Shown one piece after another: positions 21,721 to 31,641 of a stretch of 64,000 bases of DNA (positions within the stretch are counted from its first letter, which is position 1; each line of letters begins with the position of its first letter). A program made the position numbers and the translations under genes. The stretch lies in the NCBI GenBank assembly GCA_963755375.1, contig CAVWKG010000016.1, positions 1,922,001-1,986,000 on the forward strand, read 5' to 3'. The notes under the pieces were generated by a model. It saw nothing but the letters and a program-made list of their open reading frames with translations, was not told the DNA's origin and did no database searches. Source of the stretch: Bog-473 sp963755375. GTDB lineage: Bacteria; Actinomycetota; Acidimicrobiia; Acidimicrobiales; RAAP-2.

Positions 21721-21798
21721 GTCCACCCCCGGCCGGCGCCAGCCCCGTGGGCCTTTGCCGGAACCGTGAACAGTCCGTCTGGGGAGAGCCGGGACGGC

Positions 21799-23178
21799 TC
21801 AGCTCGGGCTGCAGGGCGTGGGGTTGAAGGAGGGCGGGGCCGTCGTCGGGGTGGTCGATGACCCGCCCGACGGCGTGCTCGGGCTGGCCGGCGCCACCGT
21901 GGTTGGCGTGACGGGCGGTGGCGGAGGCGTGTCGCCCGCCGCGTTGGGCGGCGGGGTGGTCGGTGCCACGAGGCTGGACCCGAAGAGGTTCACCAACATC
22001 TGCTGCGCCTCCGGCTGCTGGACCGTCAGCACGTCACCGAGGTCGCCGAACCCGTTGGCCGCCTCGGTGGGCAGGGTCTGCCCCTGCAGGTTGGTCGGGT
22101 CGAACGAGTGGTAGGTCAGCGCCAGCCCGATGAGCTGGTTGAAGCCGAAGCTGTCGTCGATGGTGACGCCCTCGTGGACCGAGCCGATGAAGGCGTTGAC
22201 CGTGAGCGGATTCACCTTCGACTTGGCCGCGGTGATCAGCGACTTGAGGAACACGTCCTGGCGCTGGATGCGACCGAAGTCACTCGTCCCGTCGGTGTGC
22301 CAGTAGCCGTTGGTGTAGTACTCGTAGTGGCGGGCCCGGGCCACCGCGAGTGCCTGCGCCCCGTTGAGCAGCTGGCACCCCGGCGTCGTGATGTTGAGGC
22401 CCGAATAGGAGTCCTTGACCGGATAGGGGAAGTTGAGCCAGATGCCGCCCAGCGCCTGGACCGCGTCTTGAAAGCCCGAGAAGTCGACCTGCACGACGTG
22501 GTTGATCGGGATGCCGAAATTGGCCGTGATGGTCTTGACCAACTGGTTGGCGCCGGAGTTGTACGACGAGTTGATGCGGTTGAAGGTGCCGAATTGCGCG
22601 ACGTCCGGCGGGAGCATGGACACAACCGTGTCGCGCGGGATCGACATGATCTGGATCTGCTTGGTGGACGGGGTGACCCGCCACAGCTGCACGACGTCGC
22701 TCCGCTGGCCGGTGACCGCCGAGGCAGAGCCGAAGGCCTGCGCGGCCTGGCTGGACTCGCCCACCCTGGTGTCCGAGCCGATGACGAGGATGGTGAAGGG
22801 TGCGCCGCTCTGCGCCGCCACCTCGTCGCTGATGTGCACCTTGCTGATCTGGCTGTAGCGGTACCACAGGTAGCCGTAGCCACCGCCGACGACGGCCGCC
22901 AGGAGCACGATCACCGCGCACAACGCCACCACCGTCTTCTTGCGCCCGCTCCATCTGGCGGTCCCGCTGCGGCGCACCTTCGGCCGGCGGTGATCGGAGT
23001 CGATGCGCGCACCCAGCGCCCGCAGACCCGACTCGTTGGCCACGCTCTGGCCCTCACCGTCGGGGCCGGCCCGCATCTGGCGGCCGAGTGCGGCCAACCC
23101 CTCCTGGTTCGCGTGCCTGCCGCGGCGCTTCTCAGGGGAGCGATCCGACTCGTCGCCCGTTGGACGACCGTTCGCCAT
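21799..23178 (-). CDS. LytR-CpsA-Psr family cell-wall glycopolymer ligase
   Basis: A 459-aa protein with a cytoplasmic polar N terminus (1-75), one membrane segment (KKTVVALCAVIVLLAAVVGG, near 80-100), an external LCP domain and a Pro/Thr/Ser-rich tail ending in PTPCSPS. The LCP motifs VIGSDTRVG, MSIPRDTVVS and NRINSSY are visible, with the Arg and Asp residues that bind polyprenyl pyrophosphate. It attaches anionic glycopolymers to peptidoglycan. ATG 23178 is preferred to TTG 23196 without a clear ribosome site for either. Confidence 0.9.
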   Translation of the reverse strand: MANGRPTGDESDRSPEKRRGRHANQEGLAALGRQMRAGPDGEGQSVANESGLRALGARIDSDHRRPKVRRSGTARWSGRKKTVVALCAVIVLLAAVVGGGYGYLWYRYSQISKVHISDEVAAQSGAPFTILVIGSDTRVGESSQAAQAFGSASAVTGQRSDVVQLWRVTPSTKQIQIMSIPRDTVVSMLPPDVAQFGTFNRINSSYNSGANQLVKTITANFGIPINHVVQVDFSGFQDAVQALGGIWLNFPYPVKDSYSGLNITTPGCQLLNGAQALAVARARHYEYYTNGYWHTDGTSDFGRIQRQDVFLKSLITAAKSKVNPLTVNAFIGSVHEGVTIDDSFGFNQLIGLALTYHSFDPTNLQGQTLPTEAANGFGDLGDVLTVQQPEAQQMLVNLFGSSLVAPTTPPPNAAGDTPPPPPVTPTTVAPASPSTPSGGSSTTPTTAPPSFNPTPCSPS

Positions 23179-23259
23179 GGCTATGAACGGTACCAAGCAC
23201 CATCGCGCAGGTGGCGGCAGGGGGCGGGCGGGCGGCCCGCGCCCTTCGCCCGCCGTGGC

Positions 23260-24017
<758 letters not shown>

Positions 24018-24021
<4 letters not shown>

Positions 24022-24335
24022 GGCAGCACCACGGCGACGGTGTCGTTCTCCACTTCGACGCCATAGACGGCGACGGGCCGCGTCGCCGGCAACGAGCAGG
24101 GTTCGCCGGTGATCAGGTCGAACGTGCTCCCGTGACGGGGGCATTCAATCTGACATTCGTCGACCCACACCTCGCCTTCGGCCAGTGAGTAGTCCTCGTG
24201 GCTGCATTCGTCGTCGAGCGCGTAGAAGGCGTCGCCGATGCGCACCAGCGCGATGCGGCGACCGGACACGTCGAAGCGGCGCGCCTCACCCGGGGCCAGG
24301 TCGTCGGGCGCACAGAGCGCCACGGTCTCAGACAC
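24018..24335 (-). CDS. Rieske-type [2Fe-2S] ferredoxin of the SUF cluster
   Basis: A 105-aa NirD/BphF-like Rieske protein. ECSHEDYSLAEGEVW gives the C-x-H half and IECPRHGSTFDL the C-x2-H half of the cluster site. GTG 24335 overlaps the sufD stop by 8 bp. Such small Rieske proteins commonly sit between sufD and sufC in actinobacteria and are thought to carry electrons for SUF assembly. Its own cluster may be a product of the system. Confidence 0.92.
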
Positions 24336-25653
24336 CGGCGGGCAGGGCCCGGCCGCCCAGGGCGACCTCGAGACGTTCGTGCATCTCACGCTGCAGGAAC
24401 GGGACCATCTCGGGAACGGGCGATCGGTCGACGATGGCATCGAAGAACCCGCGCACGATGAGGCCCTCGGCCACCTCGGGAGCCACGCCCCGCGACTCGA
24501 TGTAGTAGCGCTGGTCCTCGTCGACCGGCCCGACGGTCGAGGCATGGGAGCAGCGCACGTCGTTCTCCAAGATGTCGAGGTTGGGCACCGAGTCGGCATG
24601 TGCCCCCTCGTCGAGGACGAGGTTGTGGTTGGTCTGGCGGGCGTCGCTGCGCACGGCCCCCCGGTGCACCCGGATCAGCCCGCTGTAGACCGAGCGCGAC
24701 GTGCCGGCGACGGCACCCTGGCACAGGAGCTCGCTCGTGGTGCGCGGTGCGACGTGATCCTGCAGGGTGCGGATGTCGTGCACCTGGGACCCGTCCCCGA
24801 GATAGGCGGAGAGGATCTCGCTGCGGGCGTCGCGCCCCTCGAGCGAGACGTCGGCCCGCACCCGGTCGTACGAGCCCCCGAGGCCCACGGTGAAGGTACG
24901 CACCGTGGCGCCGCGCCCGCCGCGGGCGGCCAGGCGGGCGATCGACCAGGCGGCGCCCCCCAGGATCTGCAGGGAGACATAGGAGAGCGACGCGCCGTCC
25001 GCGGCGGCCAGCTCGGTCACCGGGACGAGGAGCGTCCGCGCCGCGCCCGCGGCGCCGGCGAAGACCTCGACGACGGACAGACGGGATCCTTCCCCCACAC
25101 GCACGCTCGTCCGGGGGAAGGCCGACGTCCCGTCGCACCAGTGCACGATGAGCACCGGGGCGCCCACGTCCGCGCCACCGGGCACGTCCACGAACACCGG
25201 GTCCGGCGCGAAGGCGTCGTTGAGACGTACCAGTGCGTCGCCACCCGCCTGCACGGCTCCCAGCATGGTGGACGACTCGGGCACGTCCGCGGCCCCCCCG
25301 AACGCGAACCCTGCCCCCGCCCCCCCGGGACCGGGGGTGGTGAAGGTGCTGGCGCGCCCGTTGTGCACGAGCACGCTCCCGGCCACCGGGCCGAGCGCCG
25401 TCGTCAGGGCGGCGAGGAGCTGGTCGCCCGCCGGGGCCGGCGCGTCATGCCCGGGCGGCGCGAACTCGTCGAGGACGAGGCGGTCGATGGGTGTGTAGCG
25501 CCAGACCTCTTCGCTCTCCGAGGGCAGCGTGGCCGATGCGAAAGCCTCGTGGCCGGCGGCCCGCCGTCCGCGGAGCCAGTCCGGTCCGGCCAGGCCCGCA
25601 GAAGCCTCGGCGGTGAAGGTGTGCAGGGTCACGTCCTCTTTCGGGAATGCCAC
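24328..25653 (-). CDS. sufD: Fe-S cluster assembly protein SufD
   Basis: A 441-aa SufB/SufD-superfamily beta-helix protein. EEVWRYTPIDRL near the N terminus is a SufD mark. The C-terminal core has HDIRTLQDHVAPRTTSELL, RQTNHNLVLDEGAHADSVPN and the DDVRCSHASTVG-like segment DVRCSHASTVGPVDEDQ, which includes a conserved Cys and His. It forms the SufBCD scaffold. GTG 25653 is 62 bp from the divergent crotonase gene. It is first in sufD-Rieske-sufC2. Confidence 0.93.
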   Translation of the reverse strand: MAFPKEDVTLHTFTAEASAGLAGPDWLRGRRAAGHEAFASATLPSESEEVWRYTPIDRLVLDEFAPPGHDAPAPAGDQLLAALTTALGPVAGSVLVHNGRASTFTTPGPGGAGAGFAFGGAADVPESSTMLGAVQAGGDALVRLNDAFAPDPVFVDVPGGADVGAPVLIVHWCDGTSAFPRTSVRVGEGSRLSVVEVFAGAAGAARTLLVPVTELAAADGASLSYVSLQILGGAAWSIARLAARGGRGATVRTFTVGLGGSYDRVRADVSLEGRDARSEILSAYLGDGSQVHDIRTLQDHVAPRTTSELLCQGAVAGTSRSVYSGLIRVHRGAVRSDARQTNHNLVLDEGAHADSVPNLDILENDVRCSHASTVGPVDEDQRYYIESRGVAPEVAEGLIVRGFFDAIVDRSPVPEMVPFLQREMHERLEVALGGRALPAGV

Positions 25654-25715
25654 TGTGGCCCATTGACTCTACCGGTCCCCCACTGGCGCCCCTACCAGCG
25701 GATTAGCCTTCGGAC

Positions 25716-26567
25716 ATGGGAGAGATCGACGATTTCAGATCACCGGTGCTGGCCATCGAGCACGACGACGCGGACGACGTGGCCACGCTGTGGTTGGACC
25801 GGCCCGAGGCCCGCAACGCCATGGGGTCGGACCTGTGGCAGGACCTGCCCCGGGCCATGGAGGCGCTGTCCGGCGACCCGGCCGTGCGGGTCGTCGTCGT
25901 CGCGGCCAGGGGGCCACACTTCTCGGTCGGCCTCGACCTGAAGGAGATGGGCCGCATGCTCACCGAGGGCGGCGGCCGGGGGGGCGGTTCGTCCATGGCG
26001 GCGCGGGCCCGGGCCGCCCGCAGCAATGTCCTCCGGCTGCAGGACTCCATCACCGCAGTGGCCCGCTGCCCCAAGCCGGTCATCGCGGCCGTGCACGGCT
26101 ACTGCATCGGCGGTGGTGTCGATCTGATCGCCGCCAGCGACATCAGGCTGGCCTCCGCCGACGCCGTCTTCTCGGTGCGCGAGGCGAAGATGGCGATCGT
26201 CGCCGACCTGGGCAGCCTCCAACGGCTCCCCGCCATCATCAGCGCGGGACACCTGGCCGAGCTGGCCTTTACTGCCAAGGACATCAGCGCGGAGCGGGCC
26301 AGGGAGATCGGGCTGGTGAACGACCTGGCGGCCGACGCGGAGGGAGTGCACAAGGCGGCCCGGTCGTTGGCGGCGGAGATTGCCGCCAACTCCCCTCTCG
26401 CCGTGCAGGGCACCAAGGCCGTGCTGGCGGCCAACGAGGGCCGGACCGTCGCCGAGGGGCTGGACTACGTGGCCACCTGGAACGCCGGGATGCTGGCCTC
26501 CGACGACCTGACCGAGGCGGTGACCGCCTTCATGGAGAAGCGGCCGCCGAGATTCACCGGTCGCTAG
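25716..26567 (+). CDS. Enoyl-CoA hydratase/isomerase family protein (dienoyl-CoA isomerase-like)
   Basis: A 283-aa crotonase-fold protein. The oxyanion-hole segments are GPHFSVGLDL and HGYCIGGGVDLIAA. The acidic region reads FSVREAKMAIVADLGSLQRLP, where ADLG.LQRLP matches the Asp site of delta3,5-delta2,4-dienoyl-CoA isomerases rather than the two-Glu hydratase pattern. It lies alone on the + strand between two leftward SUF units and has no obvious link to Fe-S assembly. Confidence 0.88.
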   Translation: MGEIDDFRSPVLAIEHDDADDVATLWLDRPEARNAMGSDLWQDLPRAMEALSGDPAVRVVVVAARGPHFSVGLDLKEMGRMLTEGGGRGGGSSMAARARAARSNVLRLQDSITAVARCPKPVIAAVHGYCIGGGVDLIAASDIRLASADAVFSVREAKMAIVADLGSLQRLPAIISAGHLAELAFTAKDISAERAREIGLVNDLAADAEGVHKAARSLAAEIAANSPLAVQGTKAVLAANEGRTVAEGLDYVATWNAGMLASDDLTEAVTAFMEKRPPRFTGR

Positions 26568-26613
26568 GCCCAGCGGACGCCTGGCCGCGCGCGTCCCCTC
26601 CCCCGGGCACGGC

Positions 26614-26958
26614 TCAGCGCTTACGGCGCCACCAGCGACTGGCGGAGCGCTCCCGGCGGGCGTCCTCCGCCCGTACCGAGTCGAGCACGTCCGGGGCAAC
26701 GTCGTTCACGATGTCTTCGGCCGACCCGAGCAACTCGGCCACGTCCGTACTGCTCTCACCCGGCTCCTCCTCGAGCGCGGGCTCCACCAGGCTCCCGTGC
26801 ACCCAGCCCACGTCGGCCAGGCGGCGGTGGTACGAAGGGCAATTCTCCGGGCAGCGCCACGGCGCTTCGGGAGCGAGATCGAGCACGCAGAAACGTGCGG
26901 CCTCGCCGGACGCGTAGGTCCGGCTCTGGAAGTGCGTGCATTCCTCGCGCATCGGCAC
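26614..26958 (-). CDS. Cys/His-rich small protein downstream of sufB
   Basis: A 114-aa protein with no confidently named family. The N-terminal 45 residues hold EECTHFQSRTY, RFCVLDLAPEAPWRCPENC and PSYHRRL, giving four Cys and two His suited to bind zinc or an Fe-S cluster. The rest is acidic, then a basic tail ends RSASRWWRRKR. It follows sufB by 39 bp on the same strand and is probably co-transcribed. The position suggests a SUF accessory role, which is inference only. Confidence 0.7.
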   Translation of the reverse strand: MPMREECTHFQSRTYASGEAARFCVLDLAPEAPWRCPENCPSYHRRLADVGWVHGSLVEPALEEEPGESSTDVAELLGSAEDIVNDVAPDVLDSVRAEDARRERSASRWWRRKR

Positions 26959-26997
26959 GGTTCTATGCTGCCACGCCGCAGGGGGGGTTGCGCCGGT

Positions 26998-28398
26998 TCA
27001 GCCGACCGAACCTTCCATCTGCAGCTCAATGAGGCGGCTCCACTCCACCGCATATTCCATGGGCAGGGTGCGGGTCACCGGCTCGATGAAGCCGTTGACG
27101 ATCATGCCCATGGCCTGCTGTTCGGAGAGGCCCCGGCTCATCAGGTAGAAGAGTTGGTCGTCGCCCACCTTCGAGACGGTCGCCTCGTGGCCGATGCGGG
27201 CGCTGCGCTCGCCGACCTCCATGTAGGGCTTCGTCTCCGAGATCGACTCCTCGTCGAGAAGCAGGGCGTCGCAGCGCACGAAGGACTTGGCGCCGTACGC
27301 CTCAGGATCCACGTGCACCTTCCCCCGGTAGGTCGTGATGCCGCCGTCCTTGGAGATCGACTTCGACACGATCGTCGAGGTCGTCTCGGGGGCGATGTGG
27401 TACATCTTGGCCCCCGCGTCCTGGTGCTGGCCGGCACCGGCGTAGGCCACGGAGAGAACCTCGCCGCTCGCCTTGGGCCCCATCAGGTACACCGACGGGT
27501 ACTTCATGGTCAGACGTGAGCCTATGTTGCCGTCGATCCACTCGACGTGCGCCTCGGCCTCGGCCCGGGCCCTCTTGGTGACCAGGTTGTAGACGTTGGT
27601 CGACCAGTTCTGAATGGTGGTGTACGTGATGCGCGACCCGGGCAGGGCCACGAGCTCGACGACCGCCGAGTGCAGCGAGTCGGTCGAGTACACGGGGGCG
27701 GAGCAGCCCTCGATGTAGTGCACCTGGGAACCCTCGTCGGCGATGATCAGCGTCCGTTCGAACTGGCCCATGTTCTCGGCGTTGATCCGGAAGTACGCCT
27801 GCAGCGGCATGTCCACCTTCACGCCCGGTGGGACGTAGATGAAGGAGCCCCCCGACCATACGGCCGAGTTCAGGGCGGCGAACTTGTTGTCGTTGGGCGG
27901 GATGATCTTGCCGAACCATTTGCGCACGAGCTCCGGGTACTCGCGCACGGCGGTGTCCATGTCGCAGAAGAAGACGCCCTGCTGCTCGAGGTCTTCGCGG
28001 TTGCGGTGGAACACCACCTCTGACTCGTACTGCGCCGTGACACCGGACAGGTACTTGCGCTCTGCCTCGGGGATCCCGAGCTTCTCGTACGTGTTCTTGA
28101 TGGCGTCAGGCAGGTCTTCCCACTTGTCCACCTGCCCACCGGTGGGCTTGATGTAATAGAAGATGTCGTCGAAGTCCAGGTTCGGCATCTGCGTGGCGAA
28201 CCATGGAGCCATCGGCTTGCGCTCGAAGTGCTTGAGGGCGCGGAGCCGGAAGTCCCGCATCCACTGGGGCTCCTTCTTCATCTCCGACATCTCGCGCACG
28301 ATCGACTCGTTCAGGCCCTTCTTCGGCTTGAAGACGTAGTCCTCGGCGTCGCTCCACCCGAGCTGGTACCGCCCGAGGTCGAGATCCGTGGTGGCCAT
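26998..28398 (-). CDS. sufB: Fe-S cluster assembly scaffold SufB
   Basis: A 466-aa SufB. The family marks are RAEAEAHVEWIDGNIGSRLTMKYP-like (27480-27570), the core DSLHSAVVELVALPGSRI, then YRGKVHVDPEAYGAKSF, CDALLLDEESISETKP and HEATVSKVGDDQLFYLMSRG. Conserved Cys and Glu residues of the cluster site fall in the last two segments. ATG 28398 has AGGAG four bases upstream. It is first in its own unit, separated from sufD by the crotonase gene. A palindrome and a TACTAT box lie in its leader. Confidence 0.95.
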   Translation of the reverse strand: MATTDLDLGRYQLGWSDAEDYVFKPKKGLNESIVREMSEMKKEPQWMRDFRLRALKHFERKPMAPWFATQMPNLDFDDIFYYIKPTGGQVDKWEDLPDAIKNTYEKLGIPEAERKYLSGVTAQYESEVVFHRNREDLEQQGVFFCDMDTAVREYPELVRKWFGKIIPPNDNKFAALNSAVWSGGSFIYVPPGVKVDMPLQAYFRINAENMGQFERTLIIADEGSQVHYIEGCSAPVYSTDSLHSAVVELVALPGSRITYTTIQNWSTNVYNLVTKRARAEAEAHVEWIDGNIGSRLTMKYPSVYLMGPKASGEVLSVAYAGAGQHQDAGAKMYHIAPETTSTIVSKSISKDGGITTYRGKVHVDPEAYGAKSFVRCDALLLDEESISETKPYMEVGERSARIGHEATVSKVGDDQLFYLMSRGLSEQQAMGMIVNGFIEPVTRTLPMEYAVEWSRLIELQMEGSVG

Positions 28399-28423
28399 GT
28401 GGCTCCTGAGGTCGGAGGAATCG

Positions 28424-28449
28424 AGGGAATTTCCCCTATGGAGATAGTA
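28424..28449 (-). promoter_or_regulatory. Probable sufB promoter with palindromic operator
   Basis: On the minus strand a TACTAT -10-like box (28449-28444) is followed by a perfect inverted repeat, GGGAA-T-TTCCC at 28425-28435. The repeat would lie at or just after the transcription start and about 27 bp before the sufB ATG. A repressor there would block initiation. The binding protein is unknown; no SufR gene is in the window. Confidence 0.45.
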
Positions 28450-28524
28450 ACAACTACCCGGGCCAGCCGAAACGTCTTCCGAGGCTCACTGCCGTGTCGC
28501 CAGCCGTGGCAGGCTCTCCATCCT

Positions 28525-30696
28525 ATGGCCAGCCCCCCCAGCGCACCCCGGCGCCCCCATGTCATATCGACCCACGGCGACGACCGTGAGGACCCCTGGT
28601 TCTGGCTCCGCCAGCGCGAGGACCCCGAGGTCGTGGCCTACCTGGAGGCCGAGAACACGTTCACGGGACAGGAGACGGCCCCCCTCGGCACCCTGCGCGG
28701 CGGTCTCTTCGAGGAGATGAAGGCCCGGATCAAGGAGACCGACATGTCGGTGCCCACCCGCCGGGGACCGTGGTGGTACTACTCGCGCACAGAGGAGGGG
28801 AAGGACTACGGCATCCACTGCCGGCGCCCGGCCCGCGACATAGGGGAGCTGCCCCCGGCGGGAGAGCCCGGCGAGGAGGAGCAGATCCTGCTCGACGAGA
28901 ACGCGCTCGCCGAGGGCACGGCGTATTTCGCCGTCGGCAGCGCCGCGGTCAGCCACGACCATCGCTGGCTGGCCTATTCGACCGACCACCGCGGCAACGA
29001 GAAGTACGAGCTGGAGTTCCGGCCCCTCGACGCCGAGCTCGCCCCGGCCCCCGAGTCGGTGGCCGAGACGGGGTACGGCCTGGCCTGGTCGGCCGCCGCC
29101 GACTACGTGTTCTACGTCCGCATGGACGAGGCGCAGCGGCCCTTCCAGCTCTGGCGCCACCGGCTGGGGAGCAGCCCGGTCGGGGACGTGCTCGTCTTCG
29201 AGGAAGACGATCGGCGGTTCTCGCTCGGGACCGGCTCGACCCGGGACACCGCGTTCGTGCTGATCGGCCTGCACAGCACCAACACCACCGAGTGGCTGGC
29301 CATCCCCTCGGCCGACCCGCTCGCCGAGCCCCGGGTGGTCATCCCGCGCCGTGAAGGGGTGGAGTATGCCGTCGACCATCTCTCCTCGGACGGTGGCGGG
29401 TGGTTCCTCGCCCTGACCAACGACGACGCCCAGGACTTCCGCGTCCTGGCCGCTCCCGACGACGCCCCCGGCACGGCCACGGCGGCCACGGCGGCCACGG
29501 CGTGGCACGAGGTGGTCCCGCACCGGCCCGGCGTCCGGGTCGAGGACGTCGACGCCTTCTCGAGCGCCCTCGTCCTGAGCGAGCGGGCCGAGGCTCAGAC
29601 CCGAGTGCGCGTCGTGCCGCTCCCCGAGCGCGACCCGGAGGACGGCGACCCCTTGGCCGGCGACCTGCTCGGGGCGAGCTGGGTCATTCCCTCCGTCGAG
29701 AGCCCCTCGTCGACCTGGCTGGGTGCCAATCCCGAGCCGGACGCTCCCGCGCTGCGCATCGGGCGCACGTCGCTGGTCACGCCCTCGAGCGTCCTGCAGG
29801 TCACGTTGGCGGAGCGAGAGGAGACCCTGCTCAAGCAGGAGCCCGTACTGGGCGACTTCGACGCGTCGCGCTACACGACCTACCGGGAGTGGGCCGTCGC
29901 TCCGGACGGGACACGCGTCCCGCTCTCGGTGGTCCACCGCAAGGACCTGGAGCTCCCCGCCCCGTGCCTCCTCTACGGCTACGGCGCCTACGAAATGAGC
30001 ATCGACCCGTCCTTCTCGCCCCACCGGCTCTCGCTCTACGACCGCGGCGTGGCCTTCGCTATCGCGCACGTGCGCGGGGGTGGGGAGATGGGGCGCGCCT
30101 GGTACGACGGCGGGCGGATGGAGCACAAGGCCAACACCTTCTCGGACTTCATCGCCTGCGGGCGCCACCTGCTGGACGCCGGGATCGCCCGTCCCGGTGT
30201 GCTGGTCGGCCGGGGTGCCTCGGCCGGCGGCCTCCTCATCGGCGCCGTGGCCAACCAGGCACCCGAGCTCTTCCGGGCGCTCGTGGCCGAGGTGCCCTTC
30301 GTCGACTGCGTGACCACCATGCTCGACGACGAGCTGCCGTTGACGGTCGGCGAATGGGAGGAATGGGGCAACCCCCTGGCGGACGCGTCGGCCTACCGCC
30401 GCATGCTGACCTACTCCCCCTACGACAACGTGACCGGCCTGAACCCGGACGGCTCGCCGCGCACGTACCCCGACCTGTTCGTCACGGCGGGCCTGAACGA
30501 CCCCCGGGTTTCCTACTGGGAGCCGGCCAAGTGGGTGGCCAAACTGCGGGCCGAATCGCCTTCGACCAGGGTGCTTCTCAAGACCGAACTCGGCGCGGGC
30601 CACAGCGGGCCGTCGGGCCGTTACGACGCCTGGAAGGAGGAGGCGTTGGTCTACGCCTTCCTCCTCGACGTCCTTGGCGTGGCCGGAGAGTCCTGA
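28525..30696 (+). CDS. S9 family prolyl oligopeptidase (oligopeptidase B-like)
   Basis: A 723-aa serine peptidase. Residues about 1-400 form the propeller domain, starting with DPWFWLRQREDPEVVAYLEAEN-type sequence. The C-terminal alpha/beta-hydrolase domain carries S566 in GRGASAGGLLIG, D659 in LNDPRVSYWEP and H693 in GAGHSGPSGR. No signal peptide is visible, so it is cytosolic. It cleaves short peptides, after basic residues if truly oligopeptidase B. An Ala/Thr repeat (TATAATAATAW) sits near residue 320. ATG 28525 is the first suitable start. It diverges from sufB. Confidence 0.92.
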   Translation: MASPPSAPRRPHVISTHGDDREDPWFWLRQREDPEVVAYLEAENTFTGQETAPLGTLRGGLFEEMKARIKETDMSVPTRRGPWWYYSRTEEGKDYGIHCRRPARDIGELPPAGEPGEEEQILLDENALAEGTAYFAVGSAAVSHDHRWLAYSTDHRGNEKYELEFRPLDAELAPAPESVAETGYGLAWSAAADYVFYVRMDEAQRPFQLWRHRLGSSPVGDVLVFEEDDRRFSLGTGSTRDTAFVLIGLHSTNTTEWLAIPSADPLAEPRVVIPRREGVEYAVDHLSSDGGGWFLALTNDDAQDFRVLAAPDDAPGTATAATAATAWHEVVPHRPGVRVEDVDAFSSALVLSERAEAQTRVRVVPLPERDPEDGDPLAGDLLGASWVIPSVESPSSTWLGANPEPDAPALRIGRTSLVTPSSVLQVTLAEREETLLKQEPVLGDFDASRYTTYREWAVAPDGTRVPLSVVHRKDLELPAPCLLYGYGAYEMSIDPSFSPHRLSLYDRGVAFAIAHVRGGGEMGRAWYDGGRMEHKANTFSDFIACGRHLLDAGIARPGVLVGRGASAGGLLIGAVANQAPELFRALVAEVPFVDCVTTMLDDELPLTVGEWEEWGNPLADASAYRRMLTYSPYDNVTGLNPDGSPRTYPDLFVTAGLNDPRVSYWEPAKWVAKLRAESPSTRVLLKTELGAGHSGPSGRYDAWKEEALVYAFLLDVLGVAGES

Positions 30697-30711
30697 CGCC
30701 CGACGCCCGGG

Positions 30712-31641
30712 TTAGGCCGTCGAGGTCGGCGAGGCCGACTGGAAGTTGAGCGTGAACGGTGCCTGGTTGCCGGGTGGCAGTGCTACCGGCGCGCCGTTGA
30801 CGGTGGCGGCGAAGGCCGCGGGCGCACCAGCGATCACGGTGACCGGTCCGGTCGCGCTGACGGCGTGTGACTGGCCGCTCTGGAGCGTGGCCGTGAACAG
30901 CACGGAGCCCGTCGTGCTGTTGGTGACCTCCACCCAGCACTCCCCCGTCGTGGCGGCCACGTTCAGCGCGTACGTGGACGCATCCACCGTGTAGGTCGCC
31001 GCGTGCGCCGAGGCCGTCGTCGGCGCCGAGACCGCGGGTGGCGCGGTGGTGCTGGTGGTGGTCGCCGTCGCGTGGTGATGGCCGGTGGCGGGGTGCGTGG
31101 GTGTCGTAGTGGCAGCGGTGGCAGGCCTCCCAGGGTGCTTCGGAGTGTTGGAGTGCAGCCCGGTGATGATCAGCACCACGATGAGGAGGAGGACGGCCGC
31201 GACCGCGGCGGCCGGACCCCCGATGCGGCGGGGGCGGTGGTTGATGGTATGGATGACCCGGTCCTCGTTCCCGGTCATGAAGGTCGCCGGGACCGGCTCG
31301 GGGCTGGCGTCGTCGAACGACACCGGTTGGCCGGGATTGGGAACCGGTGGCGGGGGGACGGGCGGAACGACGGGTCGACCGGGCTCGGTGAGGCGCACCG
31401 TCGACGACCCCGAGACGCGGAACGCGCTGGCGGGGAACTCCGCCGCGCTGTCGCTGCGGTCGTTGCCGTCGTTGCCGTTGTGGCGCCCGTCCGAGGGGTG
31501 GGCCCGTATCTCCTCGAGCGTGTGCAGCTGGCGGTGGTAGTGCTCCACGGAGTGCACGTCGTCGTGGGACCGCCGGAGCAGGAGCACGACCGCGACGACG
31601 CCGAGCAGGATCACGACACCGACTAACCAACCGATCAGCAC
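30712..31641 (-). CDS. Membrane protein with RodZ-like C-terminal domain (DUF4115)
   Basis: A 309-aa protein. It has an N-terminal membrane segment (LIGWLVGVVILLGVVAVVLLL), a long polar and Pro-rich loop, a second membrane segment near 145-165 (AAAVAAVLLLIVVLII), a Thr/Pro/His-rich spacer and a C-terminal beta domain. That domain (YALNVAATTGECWVEV, then VTVIAGAPAAFAATVNG) resembles the extracellular tail of RodZ. No helix-turn-helix precedes it, unlike RodZ. A role at the cell envelope is likely. It is convergent with the S9 peptidase. Confidence 0.65.
   Translation of the reverse strand: MLIGWLVGVVILLGVVAVVLLLRRSHDDVHSVEHYHRQLHTLEEIRAHPSDGRHNGNDGNDRSDSAAEFPASAFRVSGSSTVRLTEPGRPVVPPVPPPPVPNPGQPVSFDDASPEPVPATFMTGNEDRVIHTINHRPRRIGGPAAAVAAVLLLIVVLIITGLHSNTPKHPGRPATAATTTPTHPATGHHHATATTTSTTAPPAVSAPTTASAHAATYTVDASTYALNVAATTGECWVEVTNSTTGSVLFTATLQSGQSHAVSATGPVTVIAGAPAAFAATVNGAPVALPPGNQAPFTLNFQSASPTSTA

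Noticed and set aside
28486..30603. A 705-codon open frame on the minus strand opposite the S9 peptidase
   Set aside because: It is the antisense shadow of a GC-rich gene; the protein has no recognisable motifs, while the plus strand shows a full catalytic triad.
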